A stretch of DNA of 64,000 bases from Brugia malayi (GCF_000002995.4 NW_025062476.1:4397001-4461000), one strand, 5' to 3'; counted from the stretch's first letter, positions 52,301-63,730 are shown. Numbers and translations are program-made. The notes: generated by a model from the sequence alone, not told the origin.

Positions 52301-54114
52301 TGCACTTGCAATCCGAAATGAATGAATTTCAGGCTGCACTTGCAATCCGAAATGAATAAATTTCAGGCTGCACTTGCAATCCGAAATGAATAAATTTCAG
52401 GCTGCACTTGTAATCCGAAATGAATAAATTTCAGGCTGCACTTGTAATCCGAAATGAATAAATTTCAGGCTGCACTTGCAATCCGTGCCTATCATGGCCT
52501 AAAAAGCGATATAGAAATCGATGAACAAATAATAAAATATGAGGAGGACGGTCAAAGGAAAGAAGAGCAGGAAAAAGGTGTAGATAATAGAAGACAGCCG
52601 AATGGTTTGGAAATTATGTTTATGCCATGGAAGGCCAATGATCCATCTTCATCTGTTATACGATTTGGAGCTTGGATCGGAATTATGGTCAAGGTAGACA
52701 CTTCAATCTAGTGAAGTTTTATTAGTTTTTAATTTTATTATCAAATATGAACCTACATTATCTTAGATTTTTTGAAAAGAAAACTGCAAACTTCTATGTT
52801 TAAAAACTTCTTTAAATCTTAAAATAATTGACATTAATCTTATGATGACGTGTAATGCGTTTCAGATTGCTTACGTATTTACGGGAGCGCGAGTTATTCG
52901 ATCATTTAATACATTTATTTATCATAATTTGGGCAAATGGTCAAAAACATTCTCCCAGGTCTTAAAATATTTCATTACCTATCTTGATGATGGTTTCATT
53001 TTTAGTACATGTTAATACTCTTGTAACACAATTTTTAAAATAATGAAGCATTTTTTTTTTTTTTTTTTCGGAAGTGTATTATATTCAAAACAGAGATCTA
53101 TTCATTAATTTCGAGATTTTATTTAAATGGTAATATGACAGAGTATCTGAAATTTAGTAAAGCATACTTTACTAAGGTTTTACTTCTGCTATAGATTAAA
53201 ATAAAAGAAAATAAATAATCAGATGGATCTTTTGGCCTAAGAAGAAGGACGTTTTGCATAAGAATTCTTGTGGATAGCTGCTGCTCTTAGCAACATTTCA
53301 AACAGTTTTAACGAAGATAATTTACAAATTATGGAATATTCAATTTGGTGGTATCTTTTATTGCTTAATTTAAAACATTTGTTGTAATAATTGTGCTTTA
53401 CTCAATGAAATGCTTGTAGTGGGGATCACTAGCTAATACAGTTATCAGATTACCCCTATCAGTGATACCAATATTTATCATTGAACGTGTTGGACGACGA
53501 CCGATGTTGATCATATCTGAATTCGTTAGCATATTAGCTCTCTCAATGACAATGGTTTCTGTTGTAGTTGGTGAAACAGCTAAGGTTTCATTTTTAGTAC
53601 ATGTTAATACTCTTGTAACACAATTTTTAAAATAATGAAGCATTTTTTTTTTTTTTTTTCGGAAGTGTATTATATTCAAAACAGAGATCTATTCATTAAT
53701 TTCGAGATTTTATTTGTCAAACAAGAAGTGTCTTTTTTGAAATTATTCATAATATAAACATATTTTCAGCTCGGAACATTAACAGGTGTATCGATGGTAT
53801 TATTTGCAACATCACTTGGTATTGGTTCCATATCGAGATTTTATTCAGCTGAATTGGTACCAAAAAGTATGATACTTCGTACAGTTACGATTCTGTCATT
53901 GATTGAATCATTTACTAAAATAGTACTAGATTTTGGATTCTATCCACTTGCAACAACTACCGGTGGATATTCGATTTTAATTTTTATTCTTCCATCTATC
54001 ATATTTCTTATTCTTATCATACTTTATTGTCCCGAGACTAAGAAACGATCAGTGAATGAGATTCTTAATGAAATTGCATGGAAACATGATATTGATGTAG
54101 AGTTTAAAGTATAA
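49381..54114 (+). CDS. Major facilitator (SLC2/GLUT-like) sugar transporter
   Basis: Eight exons at 49381-49494, 49631-49820, 50054-50239, 50624-50787, 52469-52693, 52866-52958, 53420-53584 and 53770-54114 join in frame to 493 residues, the usual GLUT size. Seen: TM1 (LPPYLLSLSLAACFNGNFQQAYLLSILNQP); the loop 2-3 signature DRIGRRR; the VVGRFLWGTANGI helix; HESPQYALM after TM6 in place of PESPRYL; a hydrophilic central loop; the loop 8-9 signature ERVGRRP; and PETKKRSVNEI after TM12 (PETKG-like). These mark the sugar-porter branch of MFS, which moves hexoses or related solutes by facilitated diffusion or symport at the plasma membrane. The substrate is not predictable. Intron 4 ends in an array of splice acceptors (52059-52468), and introns 6 and 7 share a duplicated block. 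Confidence 0.9.
51265..51286. repeat. CT dinucleotide microsatellite
   Basis: About 11 CT units in intron 4 of the MFS gene. Confidence 0.95.
52051..52485 (+). repeat. 34-bp minisatellite of 13 splice acceptors at MFS exon 5
   Basis: The acceptor AATTTCAG plus the first 17 exon bases (GCTGCACTTGCAATCCG) and a 9-base spacer repeat with an exact period of 34. AG positions run from 52059-52060 to 52467-52468, so there are 12 intervals and 13 acceptors. Units differ at only two sites (GCAATCC/GTAATCC and GAATA/GAATG), and variant order suggests a 3-unit block was itself copied. In each of the 12 upstream units the exon frame runs AALAIRNE (or AALVIRNE) and then hits TAA or TGA. Only the last copy continues into exon 5. 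Confidence 0.97.
52992..53124 (+). repeat. Duplicated intron block, copy 1 (MFS intron 6)
   Basis: 133 bp nearly identical to 53584-53715, differing mainly in the length of an internal T run. Confidence 0.96.
53584..53715 (+). repeat. Duplicated intron block, copy 2 (MFS exon 7 end and intron 7)
   Basis: The copy begins at the last base of exon 7 and therefore includes the exon 7 donor (GTTTCA). The counterpart at 52992 lies inside intron 6. Confidence 0.96.
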
Positions 54115-55907
54115 TTTCGAGCAGGTTTTTTCAAAATTTCAAGAAATGATTTTTTTGCTCAAATTTGTTTAAATACAATAATTTTTCTTTCATTTTCTCT
54201 TTCAAAATATAATGGAAGCATTTCAGTTTTTTCTTTTTTTTTTTTTTGAAATTCAGAAATTAATGTAGTAACTTTGACTCTAACACATACACATGTCGTT
54301 ATCATTTTTATTTTTAATAATGATATCCCTTTGTTAATAATTAAAATCGCTTAACATTGATGTCAGTGTTGTTAATCAATTTCTCTTGCTTACCGAAACT
54401 ACAACTATGTTATCAGTAACTTATCGCCAGCAAATTTCATAAGTTCAAATTTTGTTTAAGTAGAAGAATTGCTTACGAAGCAGTATCTGCTGATAAATTT
54501 GAAATAAAATCAATTACGGATCAATGATCTGCCTTTTTTCATTAACATTTTATACTGCTTTCAAATTACAATTTATTGAGATTATAGTATTTTAACAAAT
54601 GAGACACTTTCTTCCTTAATGCGCTTATTTAATTTTTTAATTTTGGATTGATAAAGAGTAAAGCAAAATATTGCGATGTTTGAACGGAGAAATTAAAACT
54701 CTATCTGTCAATTTGGAAATCGATAAAAGAATTTGAGTTTTTCCTCAAATCCTAGAATATAATTTAAGAATTATATGACACGGACAAATCATTCAATGAC
54801 TGAACGATCAAAAAGGATTCTTAGAAAAAGAAAAGAATGTGAAGTAAGTATAAGATATTTTGTTATTGACTTAGCTCATTAAAATTCAAAGTATGTCATA
54901 CTTTAAACAGATGACATTAAGTAATATATTTCTAAAGAAAAATTTTAACTTCTGTTTACATTACAAGGTAATCTTGTCATAGCACATACAAGAGGTAAAT
55001 TTTAGAAACATGAATATATAGTCAGAGGTTAATAGCTAAATTAACAGTAAACGGGACAAGTATTACAATAAAGTTAACTAGCCATGCTATGAATTTTCAA
55101 CAATACAAATGAATAAAATTATGCTAAGAAGTTATTAAATAGGGAAAAGACAGAAAAAGATAAATCTCTATACATCAGTCCAGAATTTAAAAAATTGAAA
55201 ACAATTACTGAAAACTAGGGCAAATAACTCTTTAGAATCTTTTATCCATTTAAAAAATTCCTAAATATTAGAAAGAAAGGTAATGATAAAAATAAAATGT
55301 GCTTATTAGAGCTATGTACTGACAATCGCTGACATTACTAATGAGTAATGATAAAATAGCAAAAATTAGAAAACACAGAAGGAAATAAAAAAGGAAAATG
55401 AAACTGCAGAAGAAAGCAATCAATAAAGAATTTATTCAACTTTTTTTAAAAGTTTTCTTCATTGCAAATATAACTGAATCATCAGTAACTATATATTTTG
55501 AATAGGTGAGATACTAAAAAATTCAAAAACTTTTTTCTTGGGCTTATTATTTTAATTTCAATTACCCATTTAGATTTTCATACTTTAGATTTTTTAAATG
55601 AAATCAGAAATTCCTGACAGTAAGTTTGACGATGATAACTCAGAATGTTATTATATTATCATTCTCACAGTGGCCAATCCAGATATCCACACACTTGCGC
55701 AAAATATAAGGTAATGAGAAACGTGAACTGGTTCAAAATGAATTATCAGTTCTTATCAAAATGAAATTATCAGAATTATCAGTCCCTCTGAAGTGTGAGA
55801 AATATGGATGTTTGTCCAATTTCATTAATAGATAAATAAACAAAATCATTTTACATATTTCAAAATTACTTCCTAAAAAAACAGTAAATTTGTGGAGGAA
55901 AAGAAAT
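54115..55907. other. Convergent intergenic region
   Basis: AT-rich sequence between the 3' ends of the MFS gene (+) and the dynein light chain (-). I see no gene or notable repeat. Confidence 0.6.
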
Positions 55908-56493
55908 TTAATCTATCTTGTACAAAATAATAGAAATTCTGGAATAAATGAGATGTACATAAAGAGTGCATTCCACATGTGACCCGAAGTTTCTTCCAAC
56001 TATACAATTCCAACATGGTCCTGTCAATTCATCGAAATGCTTCTTAATTGTTGAAGCGACTTCATTTTCCGTCGAACAATGACCCAACGCTTTCCTTACA
56101 ACCTGAATTCAATTTTTGTTTTCCTGAATAACTTTACAAAAATGAGATATCCACACAATTCATTTCATTAAATTTAATACTGTTGCATATAAAGGTTTAG
56201 AACGATGGAAAATCTATTTTAACTTTAGCCAACTAAATATCCATTATGTATTTGTTCTTTATGGTTTACCTTTAGTTAAATTTATCAAGATCGATAGATA
56301 TAAGCTTTGATAGAATTCAATTATTTAGTTCTTTTCTTTTACCGTTTAATTTTAACTTACTGACCTCTTTAACGACTTCTTGCAATTTTTCATCCAAATT
56401 TGTTGAACGTATGGTAACTTCTGGTGATCGAAATACTTTTGCCGTAACAGCATTGTGCCATCGTCGGGATTGCCGTCTAGAAAGAAAGACCAT
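55908..56493 (-). CDS. Dynein light chain, LC8 (DYNLL) type
   Basis: Two minus-strand exons, 56493-56365 and 56102-55908, join in phase 0 to 107 residues. The first carries a basic leader (MVFLSRRQSRRWHNAVTAK) and TIRSTNLDEKLQEVVKE. The second carries the LC8 core: ENEVASTIKKHFDELTGP, WNCIVGRNFGSHV (canonical WHCIVGRNFGSYV) and a final beta strand, ISIILYKI. LC8 proteins are about 89 residues, so this one has a short N-terminal extension. They form dimers that bind short linear motifs in many partners and belong to cytoplasmic and axonemal dynein. The divergence (ECTLYVHLIY where canonical LC8 has THETKHFIYFY) points to a specialised paralogue. The start could also lie upstream through the TTTCTAG acceptor located inside the leader. 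Confidence 0.9.
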
Positions 56494-59263
56494 CGTATAA
56501 TGCCGTAATGGAGTTAAAATAAAGTGTTAGAGAAAAGATTAATTACAAATGTTTTTGTAACATTCATTTCAGACTCTAAAGCCAACGTTCATTATCATTG
56601 TGCGTATGAAGTTAAATGAGTGTGAAGTTAAATGTAATTATTCACTGAAAAAAAAATTTTTTTTTTATGGGTATTTAAAGTTAGAAAATTCTCTTTCACT
56701 CTTTCTAGTCAATTTAATCCTTGGAAGAGTGGAAAATACGGTATGTTGGCTGATATGAAATATGAAGACTTTAGAAGTTCTACTTGTCTTTTTGTTCACT
56801 TACTTTTGTTTTTTTTATTTTTATTGATTTCGACAGAGATAGGAGGGTAGAACTAGCTAACAACTTCGACTAATTCAGCGAAAGTTTACCTTATTGATTG
56901 AAAATGAAGTGCAAACCTGAGCTGACTGAATCGTTGCTTACCAAACATAATTTACGCTTTCTATGAAACGGGAAATATCAATAAATTGATTTGATTTAAA
57001 TTAATATTCATCGATGCTCATAATTCCCATCTTCTTCATCGTCAATTTATACGCTTCATTTGACAAAAAGCAACTTGTCCAAACAACATTCAAAAATTAT
57101 GGAAATTAAATTTAAATAACTAATCTAAGCTGCAAATTCACCTTCAGTTGGATGAATAATGAAATAAAGTCAGTAACAGTTTTATAATTCAGAAGGTTTG
57201 CAAGAATAAATATTTAAAATTTGGTGAGATCAATTTGACCAAAATGATAGATTTAGTTGCAATGTAACTGATTGAAGCCATGAAGCCTTATTGTTTTTTA
57301 AAAAATAGATCAGTCTAATATTTAATTAATATTTTATTATTGACATTCCACTGCTTGAATGCTTGCTTTCATTCAAAAACAATTCATTTTATTTTTGATT
57401 GTATCCAATGCAATCCTGAAGAAATTTTCCTTCCATCACTCATAGTTTTTGTTTCTGTGTTTCCATCACAGTTATAAATCATTAATTACTCCTTATACTT
57501 TGTCTATTTGTTTACAAAGTAAATACTTTGAAAGAATCTGGATAAAGTCATATATCTTTCAAGTATCACATTCTATTTCACTCTTATCCAATTCTTCTAC
57601 TGTATCATAATAAATGAGAACCATTAATAATGTGCACATTAAAAGTTGTTTAAAATAATGAGTATCTTGAAGATTATAAATTTAACAATTTTGCTACTTT
57701 AAATTCAATAAAGTCCGTCCTTATGTGTCAGAAAATTTTTTAGTTGTTTTTTCTTTAATTCAGTTAAATCTAACTTCTTCTATTTCCATCACTTTTGTAA
57801 CTTATCATTAGTTGCTTGAACAGCCTACACAGCCTTTCTGCCTAATTTAAAATAAACAGTTAAACTTAATTGTTGGATGTAAGGTAGATGAGGTCATCCA
57901 ATTTTTCAATAAGATTTAACATAAAGCAATTTCTGTAAATTTAGTCGCATGAAATGCAATGAATAATTTCATTAATTTAAATCAAATTCATGACATCATC
58001 TATATTTATATTTTAATATTAGTATTGAAATATATTAGCTGTAAATAATAGTAATTATTCAAGCCATTTTATCAATAGCAATTTTGGTATCAGCACATTA
58101 TTGCTATATAATTGCTGTTTGCCTTCCAATTACTCGAAATATTATTCATGCTAACAAGTATCAAGCAAAAGTAAAATATAAATTGATGAAATCAACCTTT
58201 AATATCAGAGAATCGAAAACAGTGCTGCTTTCTGGTTTCTAATTAACGATATTAAGCATTCTTTTTTCTACAACCTTAAATTGTGTACCTATACTCCAGA
58301 TGAAAGAAAGATTTATTCATTTCAAGACTAATCAAAAATATTGTATAAAATTTAAAAAAAAAAAAAAATTATTTTTTGTTAGACAGTATTCAGACAATAT
58401 TCGTAAATCTTGGAATTGAGAAAGTGCCAAAAATACATTAAAAAAAAAAAAAAAAAAACAAAGACATGCAGGAAAGAAATAAAACTAATTGAATCATTGA
58501 AAGAAATAAATTAAAGAAATATGCGTGAATGTAGTGAGTGAAGAAGTGTGAAGAAGTCAAATTAGAGTTAGAGTTCATTCTGGGATAGAACATATAAAAT
58601 CCATTAATTCCTCAATTTTCAATATTCATTTTTTATCATTTAACAGAGAACTAATACCAAAGTTCTTGTCTGAAATGAAAAACACTTATTGCAAAAACTT
58701 TAACCAAAAGTGCTTTATGCTTTTTAAAAACATTAATTCAGTATTTTTTAATATCAGTGTTGTACCATAGAATTCCTCTGCTCATTTTCAATTTTTCTTT
58801 GTTTTTCTTCTAATCGATCTTACTGATCAAAATTCTATAACTTAAACAAATAGAACAAACCAGTGGTACTATGAGATTACAAGTAACACAATTTATGTGT
58901 ATGTGTAAAATCTAGCAGCAACAGTGCAACGACTGACGCCAATTGTTAAGTGTCGGTTAGCATCTGATGTCTAAGAAATCAGTTGTTATGAATATTGTTT
59001 TCCCAATTGATCAAAGATTAAAAAATCAAACTTTCAAACTTTCTGAAGAAGGTATAACAATTTAACTATCACTGCATTAATTTCAGTTTTCAAAAATAAG
59101 CTCTCAAATCTCCACTAAATTACACTTTTTTTGATTCACTTTTAGCCAAGTATACAGACTAATTTCTATGAAATTTAGTAGTCATCCAAGAGAGATGCTT
59201 ACATTGACTGAAATACCATTATACAGTAACATTATTTTAAAAAAAATAAAAAACAAAAAAAAA
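56494..59263. other. AT-rich intergenic region
   Basis: About 2.8 kb between two minus-strand genes. It contains A runs near 58360 and 58440 and no gene that I can support. Confidence 0.55.
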
Positions 59264-59949
59264 TCAAGGCCGCATGTCAGAAGAACTGAATGAAATGTTG
59301 AGGAGCTGCTGTTGAAGATGATGAATTATGCGGCGCATTTCTTCGATTGCACTTGCCTGCAAAATTCAACTGCATAAATAGCGCATTTTTTCGCACGAAG
59401 TATCATCTTTCGACTTTAAGTTTTGGCATTTAAAAAAAAGGAAAACTAAGGATTACGTACACTTATGATTTTAGCTTAGGAAAATAACGAATCAAGAAGG
59501 AGATTGAGAAACGAAAGTGAATTCATCAAAAGATTATATCTTTATACGGCTAGAATGAAAGATCAATAGTATATCAAAAGTTTTAGTTAAGAGATCGTTG
59601 AGCTGTAAATTGAGATAAAAATTGTAAATTGAGCTGTAAAGTTGAATAATAAGCATTGTGTTCATTGCACATATTTATTTGAAAGTTGCAAAAGAAATAC
59701 CTAAGTTATTTCCAAAACAAAAAAAAAAAAAAAAAAATGAAACTGTATGATTCGCACCTGCATTAGAATGTGATTTTTAGCCAATAGCAAAGTGGCAATT
59801 TTAGACAATTTTCTCACCGATGTACCATTGGCATAAGGTAATATAACTCTCAAATCATCAAATGCTTCATTAAGATCATGCATACGGCAACGTTCACGTA
59901 AATTGATGTTTAGCCGAGTTGTTTGATTCACCGAAGGGATAGAAGACAT
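59264..59949 (-). CDS. bHLH transcription factor, Olig/BHLHE22-23 (HLH-17/31/32) type
   Basis: Two minus-strand exons, 59949-59758 and 59356-59264, join in phase 0 to about 94 residues. Seen: the basic region and helix 1 ([22 protein letters not shown]); loop [16 protein letters not shown]; helix 2 [11 protein letters not shown] continuing into [19 protein letters not shown]. The [16 protein letters not shown] string is diagnostic of the BHLHE22/23-Olig branch, whose C. elegans members are HLH-17, HLH-31 and HLH-32. Such factors bind E-boxes as dimers in the nucleus and act in glia and neurons. The protein is little more than the domain. The ATG lies 10 bases after a CTTCAG acceptor, so either a spliced leader is added there or an upstream in-frame exon exists (NLQ precedes the Met). 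A variant cysteine sits in the basic region. Confidence 0.92.
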
Positions 59950-60060
59950 TTGCAGATTCTGAAGTAGCTTTTGTTATAGATGAAAAAATAAATAATAATT
60001 TATTCTACGCCTTTATTAAAATAATATTCATCATAAATCTAAAAAAAAAAAAACTTACTC

Positions 60061-60267
60061 CTTAGCTACAAATTCTTCCAAGTTGAAATTCGTCAACTAC
60101 TATCTTAATTTATTTCCTTAGCTACAAATTCTTCCAAGTTGAAATTCGTCAACTACTATCTTAATTTATTTCCTTAGCTACAAATTCTTCCAAGTTGAAA
60201 TTCGTCAACTACTATCTTAATTTATTTCCTTAGCTACAAATTCTTCCAAGTTGAAATTCGTCAACTA
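60061..60267. repeat. 56-bp tandem repeat, four copies
   Basis: The unit beginning CTTAGCTACAAATTCTTCCA starts at 60061, 60117, 60173 and 60229. Copies are essentially identical and the last is truncated near 60267. It lies about 110 bp upstream of the bHLH first exon. Confidence 0.97.
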
Positions 60268-61241
60268 TTGTTGAATTGTTCTACCGACTACCGTAATCCT
60301 TAAACTGATAAAACAAAGTGAATGTTAAGAATGAATGCCTCGAAACTGAGCCAAACGAACTAAATTCAATGTGACAACTTATTATGGATATGAGAAAGGC
60401 GGAGATCTCTTCTCTCATCCATAATGACAGCATTCAAATATGAGTGGCAGTTCTGCAAATGTCGCACAGTAAGCAAACATTAAGCATTCAGCTATTGACC
60501 GATCAAAAATTTCAACACTTCTGTCAGTATATCACACTGAAATACATAAAAAATGTAATCATATAATCACTCACTTTAATTCTACGTTTAAAACTAGCTA
60601 AGTTCACGTGTAAACGTAAAAGATTAAATATTGAAATATATGATTAGATAGTGACAGCAGTATAACCCAACCCTGTTTATCAAACCTCAATTTTGCATAT
60701 ATAGCTATGTGTTTTTCGAATTGAATTGAAATTTTAAGAATCTTTTGGCAAATTTCGACATTGAAAAGCAGATGAACAGATGTCATTAACACGCTTGAAA
60801 GCACGTATTCCAAATTTAATTATTGGTCAGTTCGATAAATAAAATACAGAACAAAGAGATTTAGTCATAGATAATAATTGAAGTAGTAATTCTTCTCTGA
60901 TCTAAATGCATCATCATTCAGAAGAATTGCAAACTGCAAATTAGATGAATTGCAAGTTACAAGAGAATTTCATATAGCATTTCATTTGCTTTGCAATTCT
61001 CAGTTCACCAATATCACTTTTACAATTCCTGAATTTACCGCCCCAGCATTAAAATAAATTACATATCTGCTAAGCATAACCACATCCTAAACATATTAGA
61101 ATTATAATCTTCATTGGCTATGTCCTCGACATTTGCGCCCAATTCAGTCTTTCTCATTTTAAAATCCCTGCTCAAATCTCCGATATTTGCAATTTCAGTT
61201 AATTATGAAATCTCTCACTTTAAACTACCGCCTGCTTACTA
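60268..61241. other. Intergenic region upstream of bHLH gene
   Basis: No gene supported. The part around 60390-60480 is less AT-rich and could hold bHLH promoter elements or an upstream noncoding exon. Confidence 0.4.
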
Positions 61242-61526
61242 CTAAACTTCGTGTGCTGTGACACTATTGCTAGTTTCAACTTTATGTCTTACTTTTGTTG
61301 TTGTCTTCGGTTGTGTGTTGAGTGATGGCATAGAGTTTGTTGTAGATACGTGTGCTCGAGAATGACCTTTCTGTATGATATGATAAGACTGATAACTTCG
61401 ACCACTAATCAGATAGTGAGCAATGAGAGAAACAACTCGTTGTGGATGAACTCGATGGTCCTTCATTTCACCAAGCACGAATTCATTCTGGTCAATTTCT
61501 GGAAGACCGGAACGGTCCTTGGTTGG
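61242..61526 (-). CDS. Unassigned open frame, possible exon
   Basis: On the minus strand, 94 codons are open between a TAA at 61527-61529 and TAG at 61242. Composition looks coding: LPEIDQNEFVLGEMKDHRVH, QRVVSLIAHYLISGRSYQSY and a Ser/Thr-rich tail. There is no ATG near the 5' end (first Met in GEMKD) and no strong acceptor. It might be the last exon of a gene whose other parts lie beyond the minisatellite at 61.6 kb, or it may be spurious. I recognise no family. Confidence 0.35.
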   Translation of the reverse strand, partial: PTKDRSGLPEIDQNEFVLGEMKDHRVHPQRVVSLIAHYLISGRSYQSYHIIQKGHSRAHVSTTNSMPSLNTQPKTTTKVRHKVETSNSVTAHEV

Positions 61527-61615
61527 TTATTTATTTTTATTATGCTACATAAATCATCTTTTTTTATCTTTTCTTTTTCATTATATGATTATTTCCCATA
61601 TACCTTTCTGTTGGA

Positions 61616-61765
61616 TGAATAGCCTGAAATGAAGAATAGCCTGAAATGAGAATAGCCTGAAATGGGGAATAGCCTGAAATGAAGAGTAGCCTGAAATGGA
61701 GAATTAAAGAGTAGTTCAGACTGCTCTTTACTTCAGGATTAAAGAGTAGCCTGAAATGAAGGATG
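61616..61765. repeat. AATAGCCTGAAATG minisatellite
   Basis: About six imperfect copies of a 14-17-bp unit. On the minus strand each reads CATTTCAGGCTATTC, that is, a repeated TTTCAG splice-acceptor consensus followed by GCT. Confidence 0.93.
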
Positions 61766-62213
61766 GCTACAACTATGTGTGTGTGAACAGAGATTAGTAA
61801 AAGCTCAGTCATCTGACCAATGTACTGAAGAAAAATAGGCGAAATTTTGGTTTTATTTACACGTCAGTGACTTACAATAAATGTAATACTTTGTTATTTT
61901 GTTTATATCATGTACGTGAGATCAGTTGAACTGATAGTAAAGAGTACTGGCTAAGATCGATTAGATTGTTGTAGCTATCGAAGTAAGCAGTACAAGTGAT
62001 AAGCAGCAACTTCATTGTTTGGAGAAGATGAATAATTTTCATTTTCACTAGATATCAAGGTTGAAAGGGTGACAAGTCAAAGAGTGTCAAGGGCAAAATT
62101 TTCAGTTTTACTATTCTTCTCATTGTGTAATATCAGAATGCTATTTTTGTGTTGGGAAAAAACTTAGCAGCAGTTAAGCGAATGCATTTTACCATTGTTT
62201 ATGAAGTAGACTT

Positions 62214-63730
62214 ATGGCTCAAAATTTTCCGCCATTGAGTACAGGAAGGACTTGGATAAAGATGAATGAAACGAACGTAAGCATTGGTAATGGAGTGGAA
62301 TGGGGTGAAACCATTAATAAGTCTTCTGTGGTAAGTTCATTAGTGGCTATTGTAACTTTTTCCACAGATAAGTTAACTCCTTACCTCTGTCAGTCCTACT
62401 TTTTTGTACTTCTTGATTTCAGGATTGTCCGTGTCTGTGCTTATCGTTTTCTTGTTAAGCGTCTTATATGAAGCAGTTAAAGGTATCTATTTTGCTTTAC
62501 TACTTTTCAGATTAAATTTATATAAATAATGTTGAATATTTAATAATTAAATCAACTAAATGAATCATATTTTGTTTTATCAAGATAACAGAAATCATGG
62601 CTTCTGGTCACGTAAATTGTATACTTTTTGTCCTTAGGATATAAACTCCAAATGTTTATTCTTTTGTCATTCTTTCGATATTAACGATGAAAATTCCATG
62701 CCTTAGATTTCACGTATCTTACTATAACACTATTTCAGTTCAACGCCTTACGAATTATCTAAACGGAAGAAATATTCATACATAGAATTATCTGTGCTTG
62801 ATGAAATGCTTGTGCAGTAGATTTAGTATTTCTGCTTGCAGCTCTTCGTTTATATTTTGCTCGAAATCGTGCCGTTGAACTACAGAATCGACGTATTCAA
62901 TCAAACATTGTCATTCGAGAGTCATCGGAACACATTGACAGTGTGAGCACTGAAATGATCTCATACTCGCCAATTCTCGGATTTAGTGGGTAGGTTTAAG
63001 TTTTCAGTTGCAATTAGAAAAGCTTGTCACTGAAGATTGATAAGGAAATAGTATTTAGTTTTTTAATATGGTTCAAACAGAAGAATTATAGTAAAAAATT
63101 GTGTAACTATTAGAAAGAATAACATGATATTTAACTTTCGTTTCGGTTGCAAACTTTTTGATGAGCGATGATTTTTTTACTGAGTTTTCCTGCGTATTTC
63201 ACAGCATTGTTTTGTTTGGACATTGAACTCGTCGACTGTAGCCATGAGTGAGCATTTTAGCTAGTAATCAATCCTCATGAAATTGAAATTTATATTAGAC
63301 TATTTTTTCCTTTTTTTTTTTTAAATCAAGTACTGTTTAAATAATATTTGGGGTTGTATTCATACTAGCGAATTTTTTGTTTTTATTTATTTCTGCTCAT
63401 TTTTAGTGAAGTAAAGAGTTTCGTATTTCATAGATTTAGCTAATTTTACGCTAAATTGATGCAAATGCGTGTTTTAGTAATATTGCTGCAAGATCTTTTT
63501 TGATAAGCATGATTTACAGATTTCGGGCATTGAAACAACTTTTCACGTTTTACCGAATAGTGCAGTCATCGTTATATTTTGCTCAAATACTTCTGGCTTA
63601 TACTTTAATGCTTATCGCAATGACTTTTAATGTTTGGATAATACTTGGGATTGTATTCGGCGAAGCGACTGGTTATTTTCTTTTTTCCGAAGAACCGAAT
63701 TCTAATGAAAACATTGAAACAAGTTGTTGA
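62214..63730 (+). CDS. High-affinity copper transporter, CTR/SLC31 family
   Basis: Three well-supported exons (62423-62482, 62842-62989, 63520-63730) join in frame and show the Ctr layout: TM1 SVSVLIVFLLSVLYEAVK with the family YE.xK ending; a cytosolic loop (LRLYFARNRAVELQNRR, then a Ser-rich stretch); TM2 with the copper-coordinating MxxxM (MLIAM); and TM3 with GxxxG (GEATG) in GEATGYFLFSEE. The protein ends in a single cysteine (ETSC), a terminal metal-binding feature of many Ctr proteins. Trimers import Cu(I) at the plasma membrane. The first exon is tentative: an ATG at 62214 opens to a good donor (GTG/GTAAGT at 62331), but that donor is phase 0 whereas exon 2 needs phase 1. A weaker phase-1 donor after EWG (GTGAAA) restores the frame. 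The N-terminus has few methionines. Confidence 0.87.

Noticed and set aside
53398..53679. Minus-strand 93-residue frame
   Set aside because: Opposite MFS exon 7 and part of its intron; the sense strand carries the conserved ERVGRRP motif.
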